Shown here in pieces: positions 1 to 10,649 of a stretch of 64,000 bases of DNA. Within the stretch, counting starts at the first letter, position 1. Each line of letters opens with the position of its first letter. The DNA is from Thermohalobaculum xanthum. GTDB lineage: Bacteria; Pseudomonadota; Alphaproteobacteria; Rhodobacterales; Rhodobacteraceae. The notes under the pieces were generated by a model that did not search any database, was not told the origin of the DNA, and saw only the letters and a list, made by a program, of their open reading frames with translations. The stretch is from assembly GCF_016623495.1 (NCBI RefSeq), contig NZ_JAEHHL010000001.1:434001-498000 (forward strand). Reading direction: 5' to 3'. Made by a program: the position numbers and the translations under genes.

Positions 1-194
1 CGTTCCGCTATCTGAACAACCACTGGCAGTTCCGCGAGCTTGACGGTCAAAGCTGCGAGGTCGACTTCTTCGTCGACTTCGAGTTCCGCTCGCGCACGCT
101 GCAGGCCATCATCGGCGTGGTGTTCAACGAGGCGATGCAGCGCATCGTGCGCGCGTTCGAGGCGCGTGCCGCCGCGCTCTACGGCCCATCCTGA
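1..194 (+). CDS. COQ10/RatA-like START-domain protein, C-terminal fragment
   Basis: Only the last 63 codons are in the window; the frame opens at base 3 and ends at TGA 192-194. The fragment contains VDFFVDFEF and IGVVFNEA followed by an alanine-rich helix, the usual C-terminal end of the SRPBCC (START-like) family that covers mitochondrial COQ10 and bacterial RatA. Family members bind a hydrophobic ligand such as ubiquinone in a helix-grip fold; RatA was described as a ribosome-associated factor in E. coli. In alphaproteobacteria the COQ10 role, helping ubiquinone function in respiration, is the more likely one. It converges on the minus-strand operon that ends 15 bases away. Confidence 0.8.
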   Translation, partial: FRYLNNHWQFRELDGQSCEVDFFVDFEFRSRTLQAIIGVVFNEAMQRIVRAFEARAAALYGPS

Positions 195-208
195 AGGCAG
201 CGCCGCAT

Positions 209-793
209 TCAGGGAGCGAGCCAGCGGCCCTGCCATTCCTTCCGCCAGTCAAACCGCGCGCGCCGGTGACCCGCCCCGCGCAGTTGCAGCCATTCGAAAC
301 GCGCGATGGTCACCTGCACGAGCGCGAAAGCGCCGCGGGCGTCCGCACCTGCATGCGGCGGATCGGCCTCGTCGGGCGCGGACAGCACGGCACCCGGCGC
401 ATGCGGGGCGCCGTACACGTCCCTTTGCCGCGTGGTCAGCTTCGACCATGCGGCCTCGACCGCCGACCCCTCGGTCTCGAGCGCGGCCTGACCCCACAGG
501 CGCAGCTGCAGCTCGGCGCGCGTATCCCACAGATGCAGCGCCACACGCCCATCCGCGGCAATCTCGGCGGCCTTGGCCGAGCGCCGGTCGGTATGAAACG
601 CCACCCGGCGGGCCGGCTCGTCGACCTCGCGCAGGATCACGGTCCGCAACTCGGGCCAGCCCTGGTGCCCCAGAGTTGCAACCTGCATGCGGTGGAAGGA
701 CGTGCGTCGGTCGGCGGCGCCGCGGGCAAGCCTGCACCACGCCTCGGCCGCGATCTCCGCCAGACCGTCCGGGGAAGGATGAGAGGTTGTCAT
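209..793 (-). CDS. pyridoxamine 5'-phosphate oxidase family flavoprotein
   Basis: A 194-residue protein with a PPOX-type split beta-barrel: the TVILREVD strand, the FHTDRRSAK stretch where FMN phosphate is usually bound, and an ELQLRLWG strand. The C-terminal part (about 150-194) contains FEWLQLRG and a WRKEWQGRWLAP ending typical of Alr4036-like or PdxH-like proteins. A bona fide PdxH has a more strictly conserved C-terminus, so this is probably a generic FMN-dependent oxidase or reductase rather than the vitamin B6 enzyme. Its ATG overlaps the cinA-like stop codon by four bases (ATGA), so it is the last gene of the ispDF-pgpA-cinA operon. Confidence 0.8.
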   Translation of the reverse strand: MTTSHPSPDGLAEIAAEAWCRLARGAADRRTSFHRMQVATLGHQGWPELRTVILREVDEPARRVAFHTDRRSAKAAEIAADGRVALHLWDTRAELQLRLWGQAALETEGSAVEAAWSKLTTRQRDVYGAPHAPGAVLSAPDEADPPHAGADARGAFALVQVTIARFEWLQLRGAGHRRARFDWRKEWQGRWLAP

Positions 794-1344
794 GCCTGCG
801 CCGCCTCCAGAAGCATCCTGAGCGCGTGTGTCACCGCCGCCGCGCGCACCGCGCCGCGGCCGATCGGCCCGAATTCGATGCGCTTGTGGTTCAGATCGCC
901 TCGCCGCGTGGCGCAGGCGAAATGCACCAGCCCCTCGGGCTTCACGGCGCTTCCGCCCGGGCCTGCAATTCCAGTGATCGCGATGACCAGATGCGCGCGT
1001 GAGCGAGCCAGCGCGCCTCTCGCCATTGCCCGGGCGACGGGCTCCGAGACCGCGCCATGCTGCGCGATCAGGGCGGCCGGCACGCCCAGCATCTCGGTCT
1101 TCGCTTCGTTCGAATAGGTGACGAAGCCCCGGTCGACCGCCGCGGACGAGCCGGGGATATCCGTGAGGCACGCCGTGACCAGCCCGCCCGTGCAGCTTTC
1201 GGCAGTTGCAACCATCAGTCGCTTCTTGCGGCAGACGTCGAGCAGCTCGACCGCGAGCTCCGCAAGTTCTTCCGTACCGATCGCATCGACGACGGGATCT
1301 CCCGGCGCCATGGCGCCCGGCTCACGTCCGTCAGAACCAGCCAT
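790..1344 (-). CDS. CinA C-terminal domain protein (nicotinamide-nucleotide amidase family)
   Basis: A 184-residue protein made only of the CinA C-terminal domain: VATAESCTGG near residue 45, an IPGSSAA loop, FVTYSNEAK, GAVSEPVA and AITGIAGPGG. The family deamidates nicotinamide mononucleotide to nicotinic acid mononucleotide in NAD salvage (PncC activity); the name comes from the competence locus of Gram-positive bacteria. The N-terminal molybdopterin-binding-like half of full-length CinA is absent, as is usual in proteobacteria. The ATG at 1344 is preferred because GGGAG lies six bases upstream, over an in-frame TTG at 1350. The start overlaps the pgpA end by 14 bases. Confidence 0.88.
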   Translation of the reverse strand: MAGSDGREPGAMAPGDPVVDAIGTEELAELAVELLDVCRKKRLMVATAESCTGGLVTACLTDIPGSSAAVDRGFVTYSNEAKTEMLGVPAALIAQHGAVSEPVARAMARGALARSRAHLVIAITGIAGPGGSAVKPEGLVHFACATRRGDLNHKRIEFGPIGRGAVRAAAVTHALRMLLEAAQA

Positions 1345-1825
1345 GTGCAACTCCCGCCGCGATCGTCGCGATAACGCCGGTCAGCGCTCCGGCAACAAGG
1401 TCGTCAAGCATGATGCCAAGCGCCCCGGGGGCGCGCTCGGCCCAGCTCACGGGGGGAGGTTTGAGAATGTCGAAAAACCGGAAGAGAAGGAAGCCCAGAA
1501 CCCAGCCCGGCCACGGAAAGACATGCGGCTCGGCACCGCTGAGCGTCAGGCCAAACGACAGGGGCCAGAGCGCGATCAGCATTCCGGCGACCTCGTCGAT
1601 GACGACCTCGGACGGGTCGGCATCCGCCTTGCCTTGCGTGTATCTCGCGGCTGCCCAATACCCCCCGGCGATGGCCGCGAGCGTCGCCGCTGCGACCAGC
1701 CAGAAGCCGCCTGCGGCGTGCAGAACCCAGGCAAGCGGGATCGTTGCCGCCGAGGCCACCGTCCCCGGGGCCGGCAGATGCCCCAGCCCAAGGCCGGTGG
1801 CGATCAGGCGGGGCAGGGCGCTCAT
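1331..1825 (-). CDS. pgpA: phosphatidylglycerophosphatase A
   Basis: A 164-residue integral membrane protein. The N-terminal GLGLGHLPAPGTVAS motif and the acidic VVIDEVAGM motif (about residue 75) are signatures of PgpA. The enzyme removes phosphate from phosphatidylglycerol phosphate to make phosphatidylglycerol in the inner membrane. Several hydrophobic segments are visible (about 25-60, 80-100 and 135-160), and the FRFFDILKPPP stretch before the last segment is also typical. Its ATG overlaps the ispDF stop (ATGA), so translation is probably coupled. Confidence 0.93.
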   Translation of the reverse strand: MSALPRLIATGLGLGHLPAPGTVASAATIPLAWVLHAAGGFWLVAAATLAAIAGGYWAAARYTQGKADADPSEVVIDEVAGMLIALWPLSFGLTLSGAEPHVFPWPGWVLGFLLFRFFDILKPPPVSWAERAPGALGIMLDDLVAGALTGVIATIAAGVAHGWF

Positions 1826-3009
1826 GCCTCCCCCGCGGCACCGAGGATGACGGTCGCCGTGGCGATGGCGGCCATGCCTTCCTCGCGGCCTACGAAGCCC
1901 ATTCGTTCCATCGTCGTGGCCTTGATCCCGACGCGATCGGCGCCGATGCGCAGCAGGCGCCCCACGGTCGCGCGCATCTCGGCGGCATGGGGCCCGATTT
2001 TCGGGCGCTCGGCCAGCAGTGTCACGTCGACATTGGTGATCCTGCCGCCGCGGGCGCGCACGCGCTCGGCCGCGTGCGACAGGAAGATGTGGCTTGGCGC
2101 GCCTTTCCATTTCGGGTCCGAGGGCGGGAAGTGGGTGCCGATATCGCCCTCGGCCAGGGCGCCGTAGATCGCGTCGGCAAGCGCGTGCAGGCCGACATCG
2201 GCATCAGAATGCCCGAGCAGACCACGCGTATGCGGGATCTGCACACCGCACAGGGTGACGTGGTCTCCGTCGCAGAAGCGGTGCACATCGAATCCGTGGC
2301 CAATGCGGATGTCCATCTCGGTCTCCCTTGCAGCGACCATGCGCCCGGCGCGGGCGAGATCGGCAGCCGTCGTGATCTTGAAGTTGTCGGGCTCGCCCGG
2401 CACGAGCCGTACGATGCCGCCCGCCCTGCGAAACACCTCGGCGTCGTCGAGCGCCGGTGGCGCGTCGGATGCGGCCGCGGCACGGTGCGCCGCCAGCAGG
2501 GGCGCGAACGGAAAGGCCTGCGGTGTCTGCGCCCGCCAGAGGCCCGCGCGCGGAACCGGAACGTCGGCACACTCGCCGTCTTGGCGCCAGAGGGCATCCA
2601 CGACCGGCTCCGCCGCGATCGCGCCAGCACCCCCGGAAGTGGCCGCCACCAAGGCCGACCACAGCCCGGGCGACGCGAAGGGCCGCGCGGCGTCGTGGAT
2701 CAGCACGACTTCGGGTGCCGCATCCTCGAGTGATTCGAGCGCAAGGCGCACCGTGTCCGCGCGCTCCGCGCCGCCATGCACGGGCAGCGAAAGGCGCGCG
2801 TCGTCGATGGCCGCGACGGCGCGCCGGTAATGCTCGGCGAAGTCCGGATGGATGGCCACGGTCACCGAGGAAAGCTCGGGACAGGCCAGCGCCGCACGAA
2901 TGGTCCGCGCGAGCACGGCCTCACCCGCGATGGCCTGATACTGTTTCGGGACCGGACCGCCGAGCCTCAGCCCGCGTCCCGCGGCCACGATGATCGCGCC
3001 CGCACGCAT
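1822..3009 (-). CDS. ispDF: bifunctional IspD/IspF, MEP isoprenoid pathway
   Basis: A 395-residue fusion catalysing two non-consecutive steps of the MEP pathway. Residues about 1-230 are the cytidylyltransferase IspD, with the nucleotide loop AAGRGLRLGG, KQYQ, LIHDAARPF and the DNFKIT segment. Residues about 235-395 are the 2C-methyl-D-erythritol 2,4-cyclodiphosphate synthase IspF, with IGHGFDVHRF (metal ligands Asp and His), LLGHSDADV and KATTMERMGF. Fusion of the two is common in alphaproteobacteria. It is the first gene of a four-gene overlapping operon. A promoter candidate (TTGTGC, 17 bases, TAGAAC on the minus strand) lies just upstream. Confidence 0.96.
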   Translation of the reverse strand: MRAGAIIVAAGRGLRLGGPVPKQYQAIAGEAVLARTIRAALACPELSSVTVAIHPDFAEHYRRAVAAIDDARLSLPVHGGAERADTVRLALESLEDAAPEVVLIHDAARPFASPGLWSALVAATSGGAGAIAAEPVVDALWRQDGECADVPVPRAGLWRAQTPQAFPFAPLLAAHRAAAASDAPPALDDAEVFRRAGGIVRLVPGEPDNFKITTAADLARAGRMVAARETEMDIRIGHGFDVHRFCDGDHVTLCGVQIPHTRGLLGHSDADVGLHALADAIYGALAEGDIGTHFPPSDPKWKGAPSHIFLSHAAERVRARGGRITNVDVTLLAERPKIGPHAAEMRATVGRLLRIGADRVGIKATTMERMGFVGREEGMAAIATATVILGAAGEA

Positions 3010-3047
3010 GGATCAAACCCCCGGACTGCAGCGAAATGCGGCTTTGC

Positions 3048-3092
3048 GTTCTAGTGCGCCCTCTTGCACTGCACAAGAGCGCAGGGTAAGCC
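3048..3092. promoter_or_regulatory. divergent promoter pair for ispDF and dusB
   Basis: On the minus strand TTGTGC (3071-3076), a 17-base spacer and TAGAAC (3048-3053) face ispDF. On the plus strand TTGCAC (3064-3069), a 17-base spacer and TAAGCC (3087-3092) face dusB. The two -35 boxes are one base apart and lie inside the inverted repeat CTCTTG-N7-CAAGAG (3061-3079). The hexamers are inferred by eye. Confidence 0.45.
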
Positions 3093-3121
3093 GGGGCTGC
3101 GATGCACAGGGATTGAGCACG

Positions 3122-4111
3122 ATGGTCACGATTGGTGGCGAGTCGATCACACCGCCGGTGATACTTGCCCCAATGGCGGGCATTACCGATCGACCGTTCC
3201 GAGAACTTGTCGCGGAATTCGGCGCCGGTCTCGTGGTGTCCGAAATGGTGGCATCGCAGGAAATGGTGCAAGCCAAGGCCTCCGTTCGCGCAAAGGCCGA
3301 GCTCGCAGCCAACGCGCCGGGCAGCGCCGTGCAGATCGCCGGGCGCGAGGCACGCTGGATGGCCGAGGCGGCTCGTCTGCTCGAAGGCGAGGGCGCGCGG
3401 ATCATCGACATCAACATGGGCTGTCCGGCCAAGAAGGTCACCAGCGGAATGTCGGGCTCGGCCCTGATGCGCGATCCTGACCACGCCCTGAGCCTGATCG
3501 AAGCGGTGGTCGGCGCCGTCGCGGTTCCCGTGACCCTCAAGATGCGGCTCGGTTGGGACCGGGCAAGCATGAATGCGCCCGAAATCGCGAGCCGTGCCGA
3601 GCGGGCAGGGGTGCGCGCAATCACCGTCCACGGGCGCACGCGGTGCGACTTCTACAAGGGTCACGCCGATTGGGCCGCAATTCGACCCGTCGTCGAGGCC
3701 GTGCGGATCCCCGTGATCGCGAATGGGGACATCGTCGATGCCAGGACGGCGCGTGCAGCACTGTCGGCGTCAGGCGCGGCCGGGGTGATGATCGGTCGCG
3801 GCGCACGCGGCGCGCCTTGGGTGCCGGCGCTGGTGGCGGCCGAACTCTACGGCACGCGGCGCCCCAGGATTCCCGAAGGCCGGGCGCTGGGCGAGCTGAT
3901 CGCCCGGCACCACGAGGCTCAGCTTTCCTTCTACGGCCGAGACTTCGGCCTGCGGACCGCTCGAAAGCACCTCGCATGGTATCTCGAACGGCTCGATGGT
4001 GCAGACGAACTCCGGGCAAGACTGATGCGCGCAACGACACCCGAAGATGTGGCCCGCCTGCTGGCGAACGGGATTGGGTCCGCGAACGGGCAGGGGAGGC
4101 TTGCGGCATGA
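3122..4111 (+). CDS. dusB: tRNA-dihydrouridine synthase B (NifR3)
   Basis: A 329-residue FMN-dependent TIM-barrel enzyme that reduces specific uridines in the tRNA D-loop. Visible motifs are LAPMAGITDRPFR near the N-terminus (FMN site), INMGCPAKKV with the catalytic cysteine (about residue 100), TLKMRLGW, ITVHGRTR and VIANGDI, and MIGRGARGAPW for FMN phosphate. In this lineage it was first named nifR3 because it leads the ntr operon. The ATG at 3122 is chosen because it starts just before the family's PVILAPMAG strand; upstream in-frame codons extend into the promoter. Its stop overlaps the ntrB start. Confidence 0.95.
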   Translation: MVTIGGESITPPVILAPMAGITDRPFRELVAEFGAGLVVSEMVASQEMVQAKASVRAKAELAANAPGSAVQIAGREARWMAEAARLLEGEGARIIDINMGCPAKKVTSGMSGSALMRDPDHALSLIEAVVGAVAVPVTLKMRLGWDRASMNAPEIASRAERAGVRAITVHGRTRCDFYKGHADWAAIRPVVEAVRIPVIANGDIVDARTARAALSASGAAGVMIGRGARGAPWVPALVAAELYGTRRPRIPEGRALGELIARHHEAQLSFYGRDFGLRTARKHLAWYLERLDGADELRARLMRATTPEDVARLLANGIGSANGQGRLAA

Positions 4112-5237
4112 CGACGACTCAGGCATCGCGCGACTTCGCGCTGATCTGGAACAGCTTGCCGAATCCCGCGATCTCGGTCGGGCGCGACGGGCTGATTGCC
4201 GCCGTCAACAGCTCGGCCGAGAGCTTCCTGGGCGCGTCCGAGCGGCACATGATCGGGCAATCCTTGCGGGCATTTGCCGGCGAGACGAGCCGGATCGCAG
4301 CCCTTGTCCAGCAGGTCGCCGACAAGGGCGTCAACATGGCCGAATACGATGTCGAGTTCACCTGGCCAGATGCGCCGCCAAGGCTTGTGGATCTGCACGC
4401 GGCGCCGCTGGGCGAGGACGCAGAAGCGGTGTTGCTCGTGTTCCATCCTCGCGCCATCGCGGAATCGATGGATCGCTCGCTCACCCATCGCGATGCGGCG
4501 CGCTCGGTCACCGGCATGGCGGCGATGCTCGCGCACGAGGTGAAGAACCCGCTCGCCGGAATCTCGGGCGCGGCGCAGCTTCTGGCCATGACCCTCGGCC
4601 CCGAGGAGCGCGAGCTGACCGACCTGATCCGCGGCGAGACCGAGCGCGTCGGAAAGTTGCTCGAGCGCGTCGAGCAGTTCGGCGCGATGGGCCCCGCGCG
4701 ACACGTGCCGGTGAACATTCACGACGTGCTCGATCGCGCCTGCCGCGCTGCCAAGGCGGGTTTCGCAAGCCATGCCCGCTTCATCGAGGAATACGATCCC
4801 TCGCTCCCTCCGACGCTCGGCGACCCCGACCAGTTGATGCAGGTGATGCAGAACCTTCTGAAGAATGCCGCCGAAGCGACACCGAAGGTTGGCGGGCTCA
4901 TCACGGTGCGGACCTCGTACCGGGCCGGGATGAAGGTGCGCGGCCCGACGGGTAAGTACGAGAGCCTGCCGCTTCAGGTGGTCATCGCCGACAATGGCTC
5001 GGGCGTGCCCGAGTCGATCCGCCGGCACATCTTCGAGCCTTTCGTGTCCTCGAAATCCACCGGCTCGGGGCTCGGCCTCGCACTCGTCTCGAAGATCGTG
5101 GCCGACCATGGCGGTGTCATCTCGTGCGAATCCGAACCAGGCTGGACGCGAATGCGCCTGCGCCTGCCGATCGCGAGCGCGCGCGATCTTGAACTGCTGG
5201 GTGAAGACCGCGACGGCGATCGCGAGGAGAGTGCAGC

Positions 5238-5241
<4 letters not shown>
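4108..5241 (+). CDS. ntrB: nitrogen regulation sensor histidine kinase NtrB
   Basis: A soluble 377-residue kinase. An N-terminal PAS domain (about 10-115) is followed by the dimerisation and phosphoacceptor motif LAHEVKNPL with His143, then the ATPase domain with the N box ([15 protein letters not shown]), G1 (IADNGSGVP), the F box (FEPFVSSK) and G2 (GSGLGLALV). In the general pathway NtrB phosphorylates or dephosphorylates NtrC depending on signals from PII proteins. There is no transmembrane segment, as expected for NtrB. It overlaps dusB upstream and ntrC downstream by four bases each, so the three are translated from one message. Confidence 0.95.
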
Positions 5242-6707
<1,466 letters not shown>

Positions 6708-6771
6708 ATTGGCAACAGTCGGCGGATTGCATTCGCGCCGACACGCCTTGGCAAAGGTCCGAGGGAGAGCA

Positions 6772-9039
6772 GTGTCTCGATTGGACGCTCTTGCGGGCGC
6801 CTTCTCCGGCGGCGAGCGCGGAAGGGCGCTGTCGCGCTGGATGGGACGGCAAGGTGCCGTCGCCCTGGCGGCGCTCGGACCAGTTCTCGCGATCCTCACC
6901 AGCCTAGCGCTTGGCAGGCAGGAGGGCGGCGCATCGTCCGCATTGCTGCGCGCGGTGCTGCTGGCCGACCTTTGCTACCTGCTCATCCTGGCAAGCCTGA
7001 TCGGCGTTCGCATCGGCGCCCTGATCGCGGCGCGCCGGCGCGGCTCGGCCGGCTCCAAGCTGCACCTTCGCCTTACCGGGGTCTTCGCGGCCGTCGCGTT
7101 GATCCCGACCATCATCGTCGCGGTCTTCGCGACCATTTCGATCAACCTGGGCATCGAAGCGTGGTTCTCCGAGCGCGTCGGCAGCGTGGTGCGAAACTCG
7201 CTCGCGACCGCCGAGGCCTATGAGCGCGAGCACCGGATGAACATCCAGGGCGACGTGCTTGCCATGGCGAACGACCTGAACCGGGCGGCCGTCAACGGGC
7301 TGACCGGTGCGCAGCTTCAGGACCTGGTCGTCAGGCAGGCGCTGCTGCGCGAGCTGCCCGAGGCCTTCGTCTTCAACTCCGAGCGCGAGATCGTGGCGCG
7401 CGGCGAGTTCAGCTATCTCTTCAGCTTCGAGCCCCCGACGGACGAGCAGCTCGCGCGCGCACGCGCCGGCGAGGTGGTGGTCACAGAAGACGAGCGCAAC
7501 AACGAGATCCGGGCGCTGGTCTACCTGACCAATTTCTTCGACGCGTTTCTCTATGTCAGCCGCGACGTCGAGGGCGACGTGCTGCGCCTGCTCGACCGAA
7601 CCCGCGAGACGGTGCAGTTCTACGAGCAGCTCGAGCGCGAGCGCGGCACCATCCTGTTCGACTTCGCGCTGATCTATCTCGGCTTCGCGCTGCTCGTGAT
7701 CGTCGCCGCGATCATGCTTGGCCTGTGGTTTGCCGAGCGACTGGCCAGGCCCGTCGGGCGGCTTGTCGGCGCTGCCGAGCGGATCGCGGGCGGTGATCTC
7801 GACGCGCGCGTGAAGGAGGAGCGCGGCAAGGACGAGATCGCGCTCCTCTCGCGCGTCTTCAACCGCATGGCGGGACAGGTGCAGGGCCAGCGCGACGCCC
7901 TGGTCGCCACGAACCGCGAGAGCGAGCGCCGCCGCCGCCTGATCGAGGCCGTGCTTTCGGGTGTCACGGCAGGCGTCGTCGGGATCGACGGCAACGGGCG
8001 GATCGACCTCGTGAACCTCGCGGCCTCCGAGCTCTTGGGCCTCGAAACCACGGATCTGCTTCACCGTCCCCTCGCCGAGGCGGCGCCCGATTTCGCGGAG
8101 CTGGTGGGGGCGGCAAGCGACGCGCCCTCGGGCATCGCGCGCGGCGAGGTCTCGATCAGCGTAGCCGGGCAGCCGCGCGAGTTCCTGTGCCGCGTCGCGC
8201 CAAAGCTGCCGGGCCGTCCCGACGAGGGCCATGTTCTCACCTTCGACGATGTCACGGCGCTGGCTGCGGCGCAGCGCATGGCCGCGTGGGGCGATGTCGC
8301 TCGCCGCATCGCGCACGAGATCAAGAACCCGCTCACGCCGATCCAGCTCTCGGCGGACCGGATGCGGCGCAAGTTCGTCGGCCGGCTGGGCGAGGACGGC
8401 GCACAGCTGGAAAGCCTGCTCGACGTCATCACCCGCCAGGCGGGGGATATCCGCCGCATGGTGGACGAGTTCTCACGCTTCGCGCGAATGCCCGAACCCG
8501 TGGCGCGCGAGGAAGACCTCTCCGCGCTGGTGCGCGAGGCCGTGCTGCTTCAGAGCGAGGGGCAGGCCGAGATCGACTACGCCCTTGACCTGCCCGAACA
8601 CGCAGTAACCGTCATGGCCGACCGCGGCCTCCTCAATCAATGCCTCACGAACCTCTTGCAGAACGCGGCCGACGCGATCGAGGGTCGGCGCGAGCGCGAT
8701 GGCGAGAATGCTCCCCCGGGACGCATCTCGGTCTGCCTGCGCGAGGGCGAGCGCAGCCTGCACGTGGTGATCGTCGACAACGGGATCGGCCTGCCTGCAG
8801 AAGGGCGTGACCGCTTGACTGATCCCTATGTCACGAACCGCAAGAAGGGGACCGGGCTGGGGCTTGCGATCGTCAAGAAGATCGTCGAGCAACATGGCGG
8901 AGAACTGGTGCTGGGCGATGCGCCGGCAGCCTCCGGCCTCGATGGGGCGCAGGTAGTCCTCAAGCTGCCGCGGCCTGCCGGGAACAAGACCTCTGGCGCA
9001 GAGAAATCCGTGGCGCAAGCGGGCGCCACGCAAGCCTAA
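6772..9039 (+). CDS. ntrY: membrane sensor histidine kinase NtrY
   Basis: A 755-residue kinase of the NtrYX system, linked in alphaproteobacteria to nitrogen, redox and envelope signals. Four transmembrane segments are visible (roughly 30-50, 60-80, 100-125 and 285-310), with a periplasmic sensor loop between the third and fourth. Then come a HAMP domain (about 310-365), a PAS domain (about 385-490), the phosphoacceptor motif IAHEIKNPLTP with His515, and the ATPase domain (CLTNLLQNAADAI, IVDNGIGLP, GTGLGLAIV). The GTG at 6772 is chosen because GAGGGAG lies five bases upstream; a TTG at 6709 in the same frame has no ribosome-binding site. Confidence 0.93.
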   Translation: MSRLDALAGAFSGGERGRALSRWMGRQGAVALAALGPVLAILTSLALGRQEGGASSALLRAVLLADLCYLLILASLIGVRIGALIAARRRGSAGSKLHLRLTGVFAAVALIPTIIVAVFATISINLGIEAWFSERVGSVVRNSLATAEAYEREHRMNIQGDVLAMANDLNRAAVNGLTGAQLQDLVVRQALLRELPEAFVFNSEREIVARGEFSYLFSFEPPTDEQLARARAGEVVVTEDERNNEIRALVYLTNFFDAFLYVSRDVEGDVLRLLDRTRETVQFYEQLERERGTILFDFALIYLGFALLVIVAAIMLGLWFAERLARPVGRLVGAAERIAGGDLDARVKEERGKDEIALLSRVFNRMAGQVQGQRDALVATNRESERRRRLIEAVLSGVTAGVVGIDGNGRIDLVNLAASELLGLETTDLLHRPLAEAAPDFAELVGAASDAPSGIARGEVSISVAGQPREFLCRVAPKLPGRPDEGHVLTFDDVTALAAAQRMAAWGDVARRIAHEIKNPLTPIQLSADRMRRKFVGRLGEDGAQLESLLDVITRQAGDIRRMVDEFSRFARMPEPVAREEDLSALVREAVLLQSEGQAEIDYALDLPEHAVTVMADRGLLNQCLTNLLQNAADAIEGRRERDGENAPPGRISVCLREGERSLHVVIVDNGIGLPAEGRDRLTDPYVTNRKKGTGLGLAIVKKIVEQHGGELVLGDAPAASGLDGAQVVLKLPRPAGNKTSGAEKSVAQAGATQA

Positions 9040-9060
9040 CGAGAAGACGAAGGAGGCAGC

Positions 9061-10491
9061 ATGGCAGACATCCTGATCGTCGACGACGAGGCCGACATTC
9101 GCGAATTGATCGCGGATCTGTTGCAGGACGAGGGGCACCAGACGCGCATGGCCCATGACGCGGACAGCGCCTTCGCCGCGATCGAGCGCGCCGCGCCGGA
9201 CCTGATCATCCTCGACATCTGGCTGCAGGGCAGCCGCATGGACGGGATCGAGATCCTGAAGGCCGTCAAGCGCGACAATCCGGGCGTCCCTGTCGTCATC
9301 ATCTCGGGGCATGGCAACATCGAGGTCGCCGTCGCGGCCGTCCAGCAGGGCGCCTACGATTTCATCGAGAAGCCCTTCAACATGGACCAGTTGCTCGTCG
9401 TTGTCGGCCGTGCGCTCGAGGCGTCCCGGCTGCGCCGCGAGAACGCCCGGCTGCGCGAAACCGAAAGCCGGGGCTGGCAGATGATCGGCGGCTCGCCCGC
9501 CCTCGTCTCGCTCAAGCAGAAGCTCGACCGTGTCGCGCGCGGCGGCTCGCGCGTGCTGCTGACGGGTGGGCCGGGCTCCGGCAAGGAGATCGCCGCGCGC
9601 TACATCCACGAGCACTCGGATCGGGCCGACAGGCCGTTCGTTGTCGTGAATGCAGCCTCGATCGAAGCGCCCCGCATGGAGGAGGTTCTCTTCGGCCGCA
9701 CGCCCGAGGGCGCGCCGCCGCAGCCGGGCCTGCTCGAGAAGGCGCATGGCGGCACGCTGTTCTTCGACGAGGTGGGCGAGATGCCCCTCGCGACGCAGTC
9801 AAAGATTCTGCGCATTCTGGTGGACCAGAGCTTCGCCCGGCTTGGCGACAGCACGACCGTCCGTGTCGATGTCCGCGTGATCTCGGCGACCAATCGTGAC
9901 CTGCAGGCGCATATCCGCGAGGGGCGGTTCCGCGAGGACCTCTACCACCGACTCAACGTCGTGCCCATCGATGTGCCGGGGCTCGAGCGCAGGCGCGAGG
10001 ACATCCCGGCGCTGGCCGAGCATTTCCTCGAGATGTTCGCTCGCGAGCACGGCCTCCCGCGGCGGCGTCTGTCAGACGGTGCGATCGCCGCGCTTCAGAC
10101 GCGCACCTGGCCCGGCAACGTGCGCCAGCTGCGCAACATGATGGAGCAGCTGCTGATCCTTGGCGCCGACAGCACGACGATCGACCCCGACGAGCTTCCG
10201 GGCGCGGGCCCGACGCAAGCGACGGAAGGTGGGCTTCAGGGTCTGATGAGCGCGGTGGCGTCGCTCGCGCTGCGCGAGGCGCGTGAGCTCTTCGAACGCG
10301 AGTATCTGATCGCCCAGATCAACCGGTTCGGCGGCAACATCTCGAAGACCGCGAGCTTCGTCGGAATGGAACGCTCGGCCCTGCATCGCAAGCTGAAGAT
10401 GCTCGGCGTGTCGACCATCTCGCGCGGCGGTGTCCGTGTCGCCAGCGCCGAGGAGGGCGACGACGCCGAGAACGAGGCGGCCGAGCTCTGA
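9061..10491 (+). CDS. ntrX: response regulator NtrX lacking the GAFTGA loop
   Basis: A 476-residue partner of NtrY. The receiver domain has Asp52 as phosphoacceptor. The AAA+ domain keeps Walker A (GGPGSGKE), Walker B (LFFDEVGEM) and the FREDLYHRLNVVP segment, and the C-terminus ends in a Fis-type helix-turn-helix (NISKTASFVGMERSALHRK). Where NtrC has [10 protein letters not shown], NtrX reads GRTPEGAPPQPGLLEKA, so the sigma54-contact loop is missing and the protein should act without sigma54. GGAGG sits just before the ATG, 21 bases after ntrY. Confidence 0.94.
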   Translation: MADILIVDDEADIRELIADLLQDEGHQTRMAHDADSAFAAIERAAPDLIILDIWLQGSRMDGIEILKAVKRDNPGVPVVIISGHGNIEVAVAAVQQGAYDFIEKPFNMDQLLVVVGRALEASRLRRENARLRETESRGWQMIGGSPALVSLKQKLDRVARGGSRVLLTGGPGSGKEIAARYIHEHSDRADRPFVVVNAASIEAPRMEEVLFGRTPEGAPPQPGLLEKAHGGTLFFDEVGEMPLATQSKILRILVDQSFARLGDSTTVRVDVRVISATNRDLQAHIREGRFREDLYHRLNVVPIDVPGLERRREDIPALAEHFLEMFAREHGLPRRRLSDGAIAALQTRTWPGNVRQLRNMMEQLLILGADSTTIDPDELPGAGPTQATEGGLQGLMSAVASLALREARELFEREYLIAQINRFGGNISKTASFVGMERSALHRKLKMLGVSTISRGGVRVASAEEGDDAENEAAEL

Positions 10492-10649
10492 TCGACTGGT
10501 CGAGCGTCGGCGCGGTCGGCCAAAGCGGGCAGGGCGCTTCACACCCGGAAGCGCGGCAGTCGCCGGCCCTTGCCTTGGTGCGATTCTTGCGTGAGTTCAA
10601 ACGAGTGAGGCATGGTGCGAGCGCTCGCGCCGCTGCGCCGAAAGGGCCG

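Noticed and set aside
6709-6771. TTG codon at 6709 as the start of ntrY
   Set aside because: No ribosome-binding site there; the GTG at 6772 has a strong one.
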